64,000 bases of DNA from Spinacia oleracea (Eukaryota; Streptophyta; Magnoliopsida; Caryophyllales; Amaranthaceae), in NCBI RefSeq assembly GCF_020520425.1, contig NC_079487.1, positions 6,805,501-6,869,500 of the forward strand, written 5' to 3'. The notes under the pieces were generated by a model. That model made no database searches. It saw only the letters and a program-made list of their open reading frames with translations, and was not told the origin of the DNA. The position numbers and the translations under genes are program-made. This document shows, piece by piece, positions 24,447 to 36,370 of this stretch; the stretch's first letter is position 1; the number at the start of each line of letters is the position of its first letter.

Positions 24447-26607
24447 TGTAACACCCCGACTTTTCGGCTCCTTAATTATCGGTAATAAACCGTACTTAAC
24501 TGATCATTGCCAGCGCAATTAGGCTTAATTAACCCTGGGACCTGTGGGTATGGGCCCACAAATAAAATAATCCTCAAATAACATTTCTTAAATAATACAA
24601 ATTTTCCCAAAAATAAATATAAACAGTATTCTCATAATTAAATCTCAATAACAGGATTCCCATTATAAATACTTCTCATCTCGATATCTCCATAATAAAT
24701 AACCAACTCCAGTAATAACTCTTCTTTGAGCAACTTGAGCTCCTTAATCGAACCTGTACATCATCATAAAAATAGAAAACAGGAAAAACACAGAAAAATG
24801 CCAAAAATGAGTGGAAAACTCAGTAATATTACTCCAGCCCGTCAAAACGGTTTTATTTTGAAAATCATTTGGCACATATCAATCATTAGCATTTATTGTT
24901 CGGAAATAACTAACTCAATCTCGTCATCTTGAAAACGTGTGTCGGCAAGGAATCATTTCCTTTATAGCTCATTGGCAAGTACAGGCTTTGGCGGGGCTTT
25001 TCTTACATCTTTTCAGGGGGGGAACTGTTTCCCAAACTTTAACTTTAACTTGCCTCTACCTGTAACTTGCCCATTTACTAGTTCAGTTCACTTTTCCATG
25101 CCGACAAAAGCAACATCGTCTTTTTTCAAAATAACTTTATAAATATCGTAATTATTCCCGAATAACGTCTTTAACATCATGATCATAATCATTAACATAT
25201 ATCATCATAAAATAATAAAGTAATTTAACATATCATCATAAAAATACTCATAATACTTCAAATCAAACATCATATCAATTAGCACTTAAGTCACATAATT
25301 ACATATTTTCACATACGGGCATATAAACTTAAATGCTAGACATAAAAATTACACATTAACATATACGGGCATATAAGATAAGATGCTAGACATAATAATT
25401 ACCTTGGTCGATTTTCCTTAACCATTAGAGTGACGACATCTTTATACTCCAACAATATATCTTCCATGATCTTAATTCCCACCAAACCTATGCTTTAAGC
25501 CCAATTGCTCCAGAATTACAATAAATCCCGTAATTAGACATGATAACTCATTATAATTAAATGGACAAGCTTAATAAAATCAAAACACTTACCTAACCTT
25601 TGGCCTTGTAACCGAAACCCACAGAAAATTAGTTGACCCAATTTTCAATTATGACCCATAATAATACTTGCTCCAAAGTTACACCTCATGAGTAATGGCC
25701 CACTAACTATCCCTTTTTATTTTGGGTTATTTTCCATGAAGGTAGGAAGCAGCAACATAACAATTAACAACAAAGAACAGAGGAGCACGAAACAATGGAG
25801 TACGATAGGGGTGGCTGGGTGGCGGCACAAGCGTGGCTGGGTGCGGAAGAAATGGCTCGCCGGAATTAGGTGGTGGCGCGGTAGCCAGGAGAGCAGCGCC
25901 GCGGTGGTGAAACAGAGGAGAGAGAAAATGGCCGAAAATTGTAAAATGATTTGGGTTTTTGGGTTCATAAATTTCTGATTAAATTGGTGTTCTTTGTGGG
26001 TATTGTTGGGCAAAATTAGAAGCTCAAATTAGCTGATTATGGAAGCCATAGCTCGCCAAATAGGGAAGAAGAAAAGCTCAATCTTTTTGAATTAAAACTC
26101 ATAATTTGAGTTGGGTTTTGAGCTTGAAAATGACTGATATTTTAATTGCAATTTATAGAAATTATGAGACAGGGTGAGTCATGAAAGAAGAGAGAAAAAT
26201 TGGACATTTGGCAATCCAAGTGTCACGCATAAAAGAAGGAAGAAGAAAAATTTGATTAAGTTATGTACTTGGACTGAATTTGGAACAAATAAAAAGTCAA
26301 AAATTTTGGGTGAGTAAGCTCAAAGTCATACGAAGAAGAAGAGGAGAAATTGGTCTTTGGTCTTTGAAGTTGACCAAGGTTAAAAATATAATTTCCCACC
26401 TAAGAATGGAATATCAGATTTGTTTTCAATATTTGGGCTTGAATATACTGGGCTTGAAAAAGTGGCTTAAATAATTCGTATTATGTCACAATAAAAAGGT
26501 AGACATAATAAGATAATTAAAATAACATCGGAAAAATTGAGGACATAATTACGTTAATAATCGTAATTACAGAAAAATAAAACAGGCTTAAAAATACGGG
26601 TATTACA
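24447..26607 (-). repeat. LTR copy 3 of the concatemer
   Basis: 2,161 bp. Has the 9-bp segment like copy 1, but shares attgaggacata and aaattttgggtg with copy 4. Confidence 0.95.
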
Positions 26608-26870
26608 TCCTTACCCTCTTAGAAAAAGTTTCGTCCTCGAAACTGGATATCTCAAAACTTAAGTTTAGTCTAAACCCAGATAATTTCATAATATGACATA
26701 CTCTCTCAATAACCCAAGACTCTTTTACTTCTTTTAAAACTCCTTATTCTTATACCTTAACATCTAACAACCCAAATAGTTGTTAAAACCTCAAAAATTT
26801 TCTCATATCCCCAAGATCATACCCAGGCAGTGCAGAGCACTTCCGGCTGGGCTCCGCTCTGATACCATAC
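26608..26870 (-). repeat. Internal domain 3
   Basis: 263 bp, primer site at the right edge and polypurine tract at the left edge, as in domains 1 and 2. Confidence 0.9.
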
Positions 26871-29019
26871 TGTAACGCCCCAACTTTTCGGCTCCTTAAT
26901 TATCGGTAATAAACCGTACTTAACTGATCATTGCCAGCGCAATTAGGCTTAATTAACCCTGGGACCTGTGGGTATGGGCCCACAAATAAAATAATCCTCA
27001 AATAACATTTCTTAAATAATACAAATTTTCCCAAAAATAAATATAAACAGTATTCTCATAATTTAATCTCAATAACAGGATTCCCATTATAAATACTTCT
27101 CATCTCGATATCTCCATAATAAATAACCAACTCCAGTAATAACTCTTCTTTGAGCAACTTGAGCTCCTTAATCGAACCTGTACATCATCATAAAAATAGA
27201 AAACAGGAAAAACACAGAAAAATGAGTGGAAAACTCAGTAATATTACTCCAGCCCGTCAAAACGGTTTTATTTTGAAAATCATTTGGCACATATCAATCA
27301 TTAGCATTTATTGTTCGGAAATAACTAACTCAATCTCGTCATCTTGAAAACGTGTGTCGGCAAGGAATCATTTCCTTTACAGCTCATTGGCAAGTACAGG
27401 CTTGCGGGGCTTTTCTTACATCTTTTCAGGGGGGAACTGTTTCCCAAACTTTAACTTTAACTTGCCTCTACCTGTAACTTGCCCATTTACTAGTTCAGTT
27501 CACTTTTCCATGCCGACAAAAGCAACATCGTCTTTTTTCAAAATAACTTTATAAATATCGTAATTATTCCCGAATAACGTCTTTAACATCATGATCATAA
27601 TCATTAACATATATCATCATAAAATAATAAAGTAATTTAACATATCATCATAAAAATACTCATAATACTTCAAATCAAACATCATATCAATTAGCACTTA
27701 AGTCACATAATTACATATTTTCACATACGGGCATATAAACTTAAATGCTAGACATAAAAATTACACATTAACATATACGGGCATATAAGATAAGATGCTA
27801 GACATAATAATTACCTTGGTCGATTTTCCTTAACCATTAGAGTGACGACATCTTTATACTCCAACAATATATCTTCCATGATCTTAATTCCCACCAAACC
27901 TATGCTTTAAGCCCAATTGCTCCAGAATTACAATAAATCCCGTAATTAGACATGATAACTCATTATAATTAAATGGACAAGCTTAATAAAATCAAAACAC
28001 TTACCTAACCTTTGGCCTTGTAACCGAAACCCACAGAAAATTAGTTGACCCAATTTTCAATTATGACCCATAATAATACTTGCTCCAAAGTTACACCTCA
28101 TGAGTAATGGCCCACTAACTATCCCTTTTTATTTTGGGTTATTTTCCATGAAGGTAGGAAGCAGCAACATAACAATTAACAACAAAGAACAGAGGAGCAC
28201 GAAACAATGGAGTACGATAGGGGTGGCTGGGTGGCGGCACAAGCGTGGCTGGGTGCGGAAGAAAAGGCTCGCCGGAATTAGGTGGTGGCGCGGTGGCCAG
28301 GAGAGCAGCGCCGCGGTGGTGAAACAGAGGAGAGAGAAAATGGCCGAAAATTGTAAAATGATTTGGGTTTTTGGGTTCATAAATTTCTGATTAAATTGGT
28401 GTTCTTTGTGGGTATTGTTGGGCAAAATTAGAAGCTCAAATTAGCTGATTATGGAAGCCATAGCTCGCCAAATAGGGAAGAAGAAAAGCTCAATCTTTTT
28501 GAATTAAAACTCATAATTTGAGTTGGGTTTTGAGCTTGAAAATGACTGATATTTTAATTGCAATTTATAGAAATTATGAGACAGGGTGAGTCATGAAAGA
28601 AGAGAGAAAAATTGGACATTTGGCAATCCAAGTGTCACGCATAAAAGAAGGAAGAAGAAAAATTTGATTAAGCTATGTACTTGGACTGAATTTGGAACAA
28701 ATAAAAAGTCAAAAATTTTGGGTGAGTAAGCTCAAAGTCATACGAAGAAGAAGAGGAGAAATTGGTCTTTGGTCTTTGAAGTTGACCAAGGTTAAAAATA
28801 TAATTTCCCACCTAAGAATGGAATATTAGATTTGTTTTCAATATTTGGGCTTGAATATACTGGGCTTGAAAAAGTGGCTTAAATAATTCGTATTATGTCA
28901 CAATAAAAAGGTAGACATAATAAGATAATTAAAATAACATCGGAAAAATTGAGGACATAATTACGTTAATAATCGTAATTACAGAAAAATAAAACAGGCT
29001 TAAAAATACGGGTATTACA
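26871..29019 (-). repeat. LTR copy 4 of the concatemer
   Basis: 2,149 bp, lacks the 9-bp segment like copy 2, and its right end abuts the TSD atcat. On the minus strand this is the outermost 5' LTR. Confidence 0.95.
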
Positions 29020-29084
29020 ATCATATATTCATATATCATATATACATAAAAATACAGGGCGTTGTATATATAACATACAAAATT

Positions 29085-29285
29085 TGAGCGATTAAAAAAA
29101 GTAAGTAGAGACCCGTTTAAGATCCAGATCCGACCCTAGACCCGTTAGATCCAGTGGGTCTGGGTCTGGATCTAACTTTTTTAGACCCAGTGGATCTGGG
29201 TTGGATCTGGATCCACCTCCCAAAAACCGGGTCTGGATCTGGATCTTATTGGACCCGGTCCAGATCCGGCCCATTGCCATCCCTA
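29085..29285 (+). repeat. hAT 3' subterminal repeats and terminal inverted repeat
   Basis: Many copies of gatctgg/ggatcca in both orientations, ending TTGCCATCCCTA at 29,285. Belongs to the broken hAT element that starts before 11,984. Confidence 0.7.
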
Positions 29286-29725
29286 TGCACCATTGTTATA
29301 GTTTCATCTATCAGAACTACTGTAGCTGTTGGTTCTGCCACTACTACTCTCTTGCTTCTACTTCTGGTCAGACTTATGTTATGCCATTTATTACTGGAGG
29401 CTGGCTATGTTCCACTATCTAATGTTAATATGCAGATTGCAGAGCTCATCTTATATTTCTCTATATGATGTTAATATGCAAATCTCATCTTCTGGTTTCT
29501 CTAAATTTAATTTTATTAAAATGTTACGTTTATATTATGTTAATGTATGCCACATTCTTTAATATACTACTGTTGTTCAGAGAGGTTAGTGTTTAAAGTA
29601 CTTTAACTAAATGACAACGTCCTTTAATTAAATGTTATGGTTATTAGTGTTTGCTGCTATTCAGTGCTGCTATTCGTTAACTTTTATTAATTTAGATAGA
29701 GTTAGTTAATTAAATTATATATATA
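29286..29725. other. Stretch without recognised gene, flanking the hAT end
   Basis: AT-rich DNA with short chance frames and a repeated atgttaatatgca phrase (29,422-29,480). This is probably the DNA into which the hAT element inserted. No feature supported. Confidence 0.4.
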
Positions 29726-30272
<547 letters not shown>

Positions 30273-30728
30273 AATTCATGTATGGTTAAGGGTTAGTTAA
30301 GTATATGGGTTAATTTGCTAGCAAATTGAAGCTAGACCTTAAAGGGTGAAAAAAAAAACTTAGACCCTAAAAGGTGAAAATTTTGATAACTTAGACCCCT
30401 TCACTACAAGAAAGCGCTTGATTACCAACTAAATTTACCGACCGCCTTAAAAATAGTTGGTAAAACAAAATTTACCGACCGATTTAGAAGCAGTCGTTAA
30501 TTTACCGACCGATTTTAAAGCGGTCGTTATTTTTTAAATTTACCGACCGCTAAAAAAGCAGTTGATAAATTAGCGACTACTCTCCCATGTGTTCCGACTA
30601 AATAGCAGTTGGTAAAAATCCGACTATTTCCAAAATAAATTTAAAATTTTACCAACTGCCTATTTAGAATACCTGACCATTTTAGCGGTCGTTATTTTAT
30701 TTTTAAAAAAAATTAATTCCAGCTTTCC

Positions 30729-30897
30729 TTGAGTACAACCAAATTAATGCCGACTACCTTCCTCATTCGGTCCTACCAAAAACAGAAAGTGCTTAGCAGC
30801 GTCTTCCATAGCAGCGAAGAACTAGAACCGGTAGCAGCCACCCCCACCGACGCCGCCACAACATCTTTCTCGCGAGTCCTCGACACACCGAACCAGG
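30729..30897 (+). CDS. Exon-like frame in CACTA C, unknown product
   Basis: Frame reading SSVFHSSEELEPVAATPTDA and on to FSRVLDTPNQ, followed by a donor-like gtaatc at 30,898. Low-complexity Ala/Thr content and GC-richer codons than the surroundings suggest a captured 5' exon or the element's own first exon. I do not recognise it. The frame's first codon is not ATG, so the start is unresolved. Confidence 0.25.
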
Positions 30898-31599
30898 TAA
30901 TCTTTGTTCCTTCCTTTTGCTTCATTTATTGTGTTTCAATTTTTCCAAACCCTAACTTTTTAGGTAACATTAAAACGCACAGTGAAGTGTCGCCTTCAAC
31001 GCCGGCCGGCTGATCTACCCCATTTGCCCGCAGCTCTCTCACCCAACCAAGTTAACCTTGTTCCTTTCTTATGATTATTATTTACGTTGGGTTAATTCTT
31101 TCAAGTATTAGTTTAATTATCTATGGAGATGAAGAATGAAGTGGTTTGCAAGGCAGGGACTTCAAGTATTAGTTTGATTATCTATGGGTTAATTCTTTCA
31201 AGCGTTAGTCTTTGGTTTGCAAGGCATAGACTTTTAGGATTGGTGATTAATTAATTTAGGCTAGGATTGGTGATTAATTAATCCAATTTAGTAGCATATT
31301 AGTGGGTTGTTGTGTTCAGTTTCAAGTCTTTTATAATAGTTATATATGAGTATGGTCATGAAGTGATATTTATTTATACTTTTTAGTTTTAGAATCTGGT
31401 CCATTTGTAGATTTGAGGCTTCGGGTTTGTTTGTAGAATATGTTTATTAATTCAAACATAGTAGCATATTAGGGGGTTTGTAAATTTATAGGTTTGGGCT
31501 TCGGATTTGAATAATTAGTTGAATAATTACATTGGTTAATTAGTGAGGTTTTTCTTGTTTTAGCTATTAATTAGTTGGATTTGAATAATGTTTATTTAA

Positions 31600-34500
31600 A
31601 GGTTTAAAATGATAACTTAGGCTCATTAGTTAAAATTGGGAGCGAAAATGCCAATTTGGGCTAAATATGACCTATAACGAACAAATGAGCCTTAAATGTG
31701 CACAAATAGATTAGAATGAGTCTTAGATACCTCTAGTGTGCCATATAAAACATGTAAAAGGTTTAAAATGATAACTTAGGCTCATTAGTTAAAATTTGGG
31801 AGCTTAAATGAGCCTTAAGCTATGGTGGTGCCTCCTTTGCCTAAGGTTTGTGTTCTTATTTCGGGTTTTATTGTTTGTGTTTGTGAGATTGATCAATATT
31901 GGTTATTAACTCAGGTTTTTCTTGGGTTTATACTTAACAGGGTAATGTTTTGTTTAATTTATGTTTCTATTAGTTTGTATGTGGTGCTTTTATGAACTTT
32001 AATAGTTGGATGTGTAATTAATGAATGATCTTTTTGGTTGGTTTATTCAATTTTGGTTGTACGTTGTTTAGTTGTTGGTCTACTCTTCTTACGATAGCTG
32101 CTGCTTCTGTATTTTCTATTTCTGTAAATGTTATTATTTGAGGAATTGAAGTTGTTAGGGTAATATCCTTTAAATGGGGAGGATGCATATGCCTTCCTTT
32201 ATTTGGTTATCCTTTAACCAGTAAGGATGTGTATGCCTTGACCAAATGTACTCCTGACTCCTTTTTGGTTGGCTTATAATCCGGACTCTTTATATATTGG
32301 ACTGAACCTGGATTGCTTGATAGGTTTATTTGGTTTATGGGCAGATAAAGCATGTCAATTCTTTAGTGTGCTAATTATGTTAGATTTGAGTTGTGTGCTA
32401 CTGTTTGTGGTATGTTTAAAAAAGAGCAGGAGTCCATTGATTATGTTGGTTGGAAACTTGGAATCTATTATTGGCAAACCCATTGCCTGATTAGCATTAC
32501 ATAAGGTATCTGAATGCTAGCCTAGAGATGATGTGGCATAATTTGTTTGTTTCAATTTCTCCGAAGCTAAGCTTATAATTACTAACTAGGGAATGATTAT
32601 ATGATAAATAAAAGTCTATAACAATCAACTCAGGCGTTCGGATCAGAGATTATTTGTTTTATTTATTCTAGTTTTAAAAGACAATTATGTGAATAATGTG
32701 GCTGTCTTTACAATTGAGGAAAATGAGCCTTAAATGTGCATAAATACATTAGAATGTGTCTTATAAATCTTGAATGTGCCACATAAAACATGTACACGGT
32801 TTAAAATGATAAGTAAGGTTACTTAGCTCAAAGTTGGGCGGGAAGATGTCATTTTAGGCAAAATAGGACCTATAACGACCCAATAAGCCATAAATGTGAA
32901 TAAATACATTTGAATGTGTCTTACAATGTTAAAACTAAGCTTATAAAACATGTAATAAGTTTAAAATCAGCCCTTAGGTCCTTTAGTTCGAAAATGGGAG
33001 CGAAAATGCCTTAGTTTAGCCTAAATATGACCTATATCGACCAATTGAGCCTTAACTGTGCATAAATAGATTTGAATGAGTCTTAGAAACCTTGAATGTG
33101 CCACATAAAACATGTAAACGATTTAAAATGATAATTTTAGTTCCTTAGCTCAAAGTTGGGCGGGAAAATGCCATTTTAGGCAAAATATGACCTATAACGA
33201 CCCAATAAGCCATAAATGTGAATAAGTACATTTAAATGTGTCTTACAACGTTAAAACTAAGCTTATAAAACATGTAATAAGTTTGAAATAAGCCCTTAGG
33301 TCCTTTAGTTCAAAAATGGGAGCGCAAATGCCTTAGTTTAGCCTAAATATGACCTATATCGACCAATTGAGACTTAAATGTGCATAAATAGAATAGAATG
33401 AGTCTTAGAAACCTTGAATGAGTCGTAGAAACCTTAAATGTGCATAATTTTGGTGCCTTATCCCGTTGTTGGTTACCAAATTGATTAGCGTTGTGGTGTC
33501 TTGTGTGTTTCTCCAGATTTAGATCAGAAGAAGCTTGCTGATCCGAGAGAAACTCAACTTTCATATCGTTTGTCTGATGAGGTATCCCCTTTGTGGAATT
33601 GTGTCATTGATGTTGTTTTACGGTTAAAAGAAGAAATAGTTTTTAACTTTTTTATATTGATGTATCTGTTTCTTACAGTTGGCGGCGGATATGTTTAAAG
33701 ATCACACAAGAAAACTAGTAGAAGAATGCTTATCAAGAGCTGTTGACATTCTGAAGTCCCGGAATAGATCAGGGTATGCTTAATGTTGCTATCCTAATCT
33801 TCCAAAACTGAAAGATATAGTCTTTTTGCTTTTGCATTGATACTTGTTATTAGGTAATTATATATGTAGCGTAAGTTTATTAATGTTAATGCTTGGTTTG
33901 TGTTCCATTAAATAAACAGATGTCCAATCGATGAATTTTCTTTTATGATTGAAATTTGAGTTATTTAAACTTGGTTTGTGTTCTACTAAATAAACAGATG
34001 TCCAATCGAGGAGAACATTCAGCCATCCGCAGTCGTTTAGGTGCACGTGGAGGTGGTCGTGAAGGTGGTCGTGGAGGTGGCCATGGAGCTGGCCATGGAG
34101 CTGGCCGTGGAGGTACTACACGGGTGACCCAACCCTCACTGGATACCTACTTTGATGATGACGAAACTCAAGGTGAATACTCTGAAGAGGTGGTACCTGA
34201 TTCACAAGTAAATGAAGAAGCTGAGGATTCTGGAGTGGTTTGGATGGCACAAGAAAGAGTAATGGAAAGAAGCCAGATTGGATGTCTGAGAAAGTGCATG
34301 CAGATATGATGAAGCACGTGGATGATGATGAATTCAAGAAAAGATCTGAGCAGGCTAAGAAAAATAGAAGAGGGGGTTCATTAACCAACAATGTTGAACC
34401 ATCACATTTCCAAGGTTCCATTTCCACAACTGAGGCTGCAAAGAAAATGGTAAGTTTAATGATGTAACTAAATTTCATTTAACGTTGTTACTAATTTGAT

Positions 34501-35045
34501 TATTTACAAAAATTACTTGTATAATTAGGCAAAGGAAAGTGGAGGTGTGATGCCTACAGCTGGTGACTTATATTTGAAGACACATACGAAGGAAGTACCG
34601 GGTAAAGGGAAAGTCCCTTGTAGTAGCAAAGCAAAGCAAATCAAGGTAACTGACTATTATTCTTATTTCTTATCAAGTTCAAACAAAGCTTATGAAACAC
34701 GTTTTAAGTTTGAAATCAGCCCTTAGTTCTTTTAGTTGAAAATGGGAGCGAAAATGCCTTATTTGGTCGATATAGGTCCTATATCGACAAAATATGACTT
34801 AAATGTGCTTAAATTGATTCGAATCATTTTTAGGAAGCTTGAATATGCCACACAAAACATGTAAATGGTTTGAAATGACAAGTTTGGTTCCTTAGCTCAA
34901 AGTTGGGCGAGAAAATGACATTTTAGGCAAAATATGACCTATAACGAACAAATAGGCCTTAGATGTGATTAAACACATTTGAATGTGACTTAGCAAGTTC
35001 AAACAAAGCTTATGAAACACGTTTTAAGTTTAAATGTGCTCCATT
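31600..35045. repeat. ~160-bp dispersed/tandem repeat family inside CACTA C
   Basis: The phrase aaaacatgta recurs at about 31,747, 32,786, 32,946, 33,107 and 33,267, the last four 160-161 bp apart. Two sub-types alternate: one with caaagttgggcgggaa (about 32,829 and 33,150) and one with aaaatgggagcg (about 32,992 and 33,314), giving a ~321-bp higher-order unit. Diverged copies recur at 34,690-35,040, between exons of the accessory gene. Confidence 0.85.
33517..33771 (+). pseudogene. Two captured-looking exons in CACTA C, unknown family
   Basis: Exon 33,517-33,581 (acceptor ttctccag, donor gtatcc) encodes LDQKKLADPRETQLSYRLSD plus E. Exon 33,679-33,771 (acceptor tcttacag, followed by gtatgc) encodes LAADMFKDHTRKLVEECLSR and AVDILKSRNRSG. 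The phases match, so together they read as a helical, charged protein segment. This is not an En/Spm protein I know and looks like host gene sequence picked up by the element. No further exons of it were seen. Confidence 0.5.
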
Positions 35046-35628
35046 TAATATATTTTTTATGCATGGGTGATAATCATTTTAATTCTTGTAGGAAAACTAT
35101 GAAAAAAATGTTGCTGAATGTGTTGAAAAAGGCATTGCTAAAGATCCCAACCAAATCTACTTTGAGACAGTAGGTGGGAGAAAGAAGGGAAAGGTCCCCG
35201 GGCTGGGTAGTGGAGCCTCTCTATACTTTGCACCATCTAGAAGGGATGGTAGTTCTTCTAGCTCATACACCCCATCTATTTATTCTCAAATGTCATCTCG
35301 ATTGGAAGAGACTCAACAACAGTTGACCCAAAAATCCATTGAGCTTGAAACAACAAAAAATCAGATGTTAAAGGCTATGGAGGACGATCTACTTTTGAGG
35401 CAAAGGGAGAGAGAAGAAAGAGAAGCAGAGCGACTAGAGCACCAAAGGGAGATGGAAAGGGAGAGACAAGAGAGAGAAAGGGAGAGACAAGAAAGAGAAG
35501 AACATGCCGCCTAGATGAAAAAGGCAATGGAGTCTTACGAGCGGATGTTCAGTCAGTGTACTGGTTTTCCTTTCTCGCAGTCGCAGGACCCTCGAGATCC
35601 AACCGGAGGCGGGACACCTTTGTGTTAG
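33998..35628 (+). pseudogene. En/Spm accessory protein (Transposase_24-like), broken
   Basis: ATG at 33,998 opens a Gly/Arg-rich N-terminus (GARGGGREGGRGGGHGAG). Around 34,235 the frame shifts into WMSEKVHADMMKHVDDDEFK, KKNRRGG and an exon end at 34,449. Exon 34,529-34,645 has GDLYLKTHTKEVPGKGKV. The exon from 35,092 has CVEKGIAKDPNQIYFETVGG and RKKGKVPGLG, then a Glu/Arg coiled coil and a TAG at 35,512-35,514 with the frame continuing to a second stop at 35,626. The KTHTK..G and GGRKKGxVxGLG pattern matches the plant Ptta/En/Spm (Transposase_24) family, an accessory DNA-binding protein. Frameshift and TAG show decay. Confidence 0.7.
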
Positions 35629-35904
35629 GTAGTTAGTATTCTTGTATTAGTTTGAACTAGTTACAACTTTTCGTATTAACATGTTTGAACAACATTATGT
35701 GTATTATGAATCTTTGTTGTATGACTTTGAACATGTTTAATATTATAACATCGAGCAGGTTTCATACGATTTTACAGAATTTATATAAATTCGTATTTAT
35801 ACAGGCATATATAATATTTACAGGTACATATATAATATTTATACAGGCATATAATACAGGTATATATGCGATTTTACAAAATTGGCTGCAAATGATATTT
35901 GCAT

Positions 35905-36240
35905 AATTACCGACCGCAAAGGCAGTCACAAATTTAGTGACCGCCACAAAAGCAGTCACTAATTTAGTGACCGCCACCAAGGCAGTCACTAAATTAGTGA
36001 CCGCCACGATGGCAGTCACTAATTTAGTGACCGCCACCAAGGCAGTCACTAAATTAGTGACCGCCACCAAAGCAGTCACTAAATTAGTGACCGCCAAAGC
36101 GGTCGCTAATTTAGTGACCGTCAAGGCGGTCACTAATTTAGTGACTGCTTTGGTGGTCACTAATTTAGTGACTGCTTAGGAGGCGGTCGCTAATCCTGTC
36201 GGTAAATTTTAGCGACCGCCTTCCAGTTGGAGTTTCCTAA
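35905..36240. repeat. ~30-bp palindromic subterminal tandem array of CACTA C
   Basis: About ten head-to-tail units of the type tttagtgaccgccaccaagg / cagtcactaaa. Each unit is a near-palindrome, so both strands show MTATKAVTNLVTA-like chance peptides. Typical of CACTA transposase-binding arrays. Confidence 0.85.
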
Positions 36241-36370
36241 ATTACCGTCCAGGTGAAAACTGACCGCCTTTTTGCGACCGCTGGCGGTCGCAAAATCTTT
36301 TACCAACCGTTTTTCGCGTTTTACCAACCAATTTTGGCGGTTGGTAATTAATCAATTTCTTGTAGTGCTT

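Larger units (their letters stand above)
19607..29019 (-). mobile_element. Concatemer of a non-coding LTR element: four LTRs, three internal domains
   Basis: Reading left to right: LTR 19,607-21,768; internal 21,769-22,031; LTR 22,032-24,183; internal 24,184-24,446; LTR 24,447-26,607; internal 26,608-26,870; LTR 26,871-29,019. A single 5-bp target duplication, atcat, flanks the whole block (19,602-19,606 and 29,020-29,024). On the minus strand each LTR starts TGTAATACCCG and ends GGCGTTACA (or GTGTTACA), each internal domain starts with a tRNA-iMet primer site (TGGTATCAGAGC) and ends in a purine-rich tract (AAGAGGGTAAGGATG). No gag-pol exists, so it is a LARD/TRIM-like element that needs another element's enzymes. 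Recurrent ORFs of 64-98 codons in it are chance frames repeated with the unit. Confidence 0.95.
11984..29285 (+). mobile_element. hAT transposon (older host element), 3' portion, broken by three insertions
   Basis: The transposase pseudogene starts abruptly at 11,984, where the Ogre-like LTR is inserted, and resumes on both sides of CACTA B and up to the LTR concatemer. The 3' subterminal zone (29,085-29,285) is full of ggatctgg/gggtctgg repeats and ends in TTGCCATCCCTA. Its reverse complement TAGGGATGGCAA is a common hAT terminal inverted-repeat form. The 5' terminus and 8-bp target duplication are outside the window. Host sequence that belongs to this element is 11,984-13,063, 18,306-19,606 and 29,025-29,285. 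Confidence 0.8.
30402..36367 (+). mobile_element. CACTA (En/Spm) element C with decayed accessory gene
   Basis: Inverted ends CACTACAAGAAA, target duplication ctt at 30,399-30,401 and 36,368-36,370, total 5,966 bp. Subterminal zones (30,430-30,700 and 35,905-36,350) consist of accgaccgc/gtcgttaa-type motifs in both orientations. The interior has an En/Spm-type accessory gene remnant (33,998-35,628), two exon-like fragments (33,517-33,771), an open frame starting 30,729 of unknown nature, and a family of ~160-bp repeats. The catalytic TNP2 transposase is missing, so the element is non-autonomous. Confidence 0.9.

Noticed and set aside
20849-28425. Recurring ORFs of 64-98 codons at ~2.4-kb spacing (both strands) that look like a tandem gene family
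   Set aside because: They lie inside the LTRs of the concatemer, occur on both strands at once, have no signal, domain or codon bias, and recur only because the LTR recurs.
19607-29019. Ordinary satellite or segmental gene duplication
   Set aside because: Primer sites, polypurine tracts, TG..CA ends and the flanking atcat duplication show a retroelement concatemer instead.
35937-36179. Repetitive peptide of TATKAVTNLVTA type on both strands, resembling a repeat protein
   Set aside because: It is a translation of the palindromic subterminal DNA array of CACTA C, open in both strands because of the repeat length.
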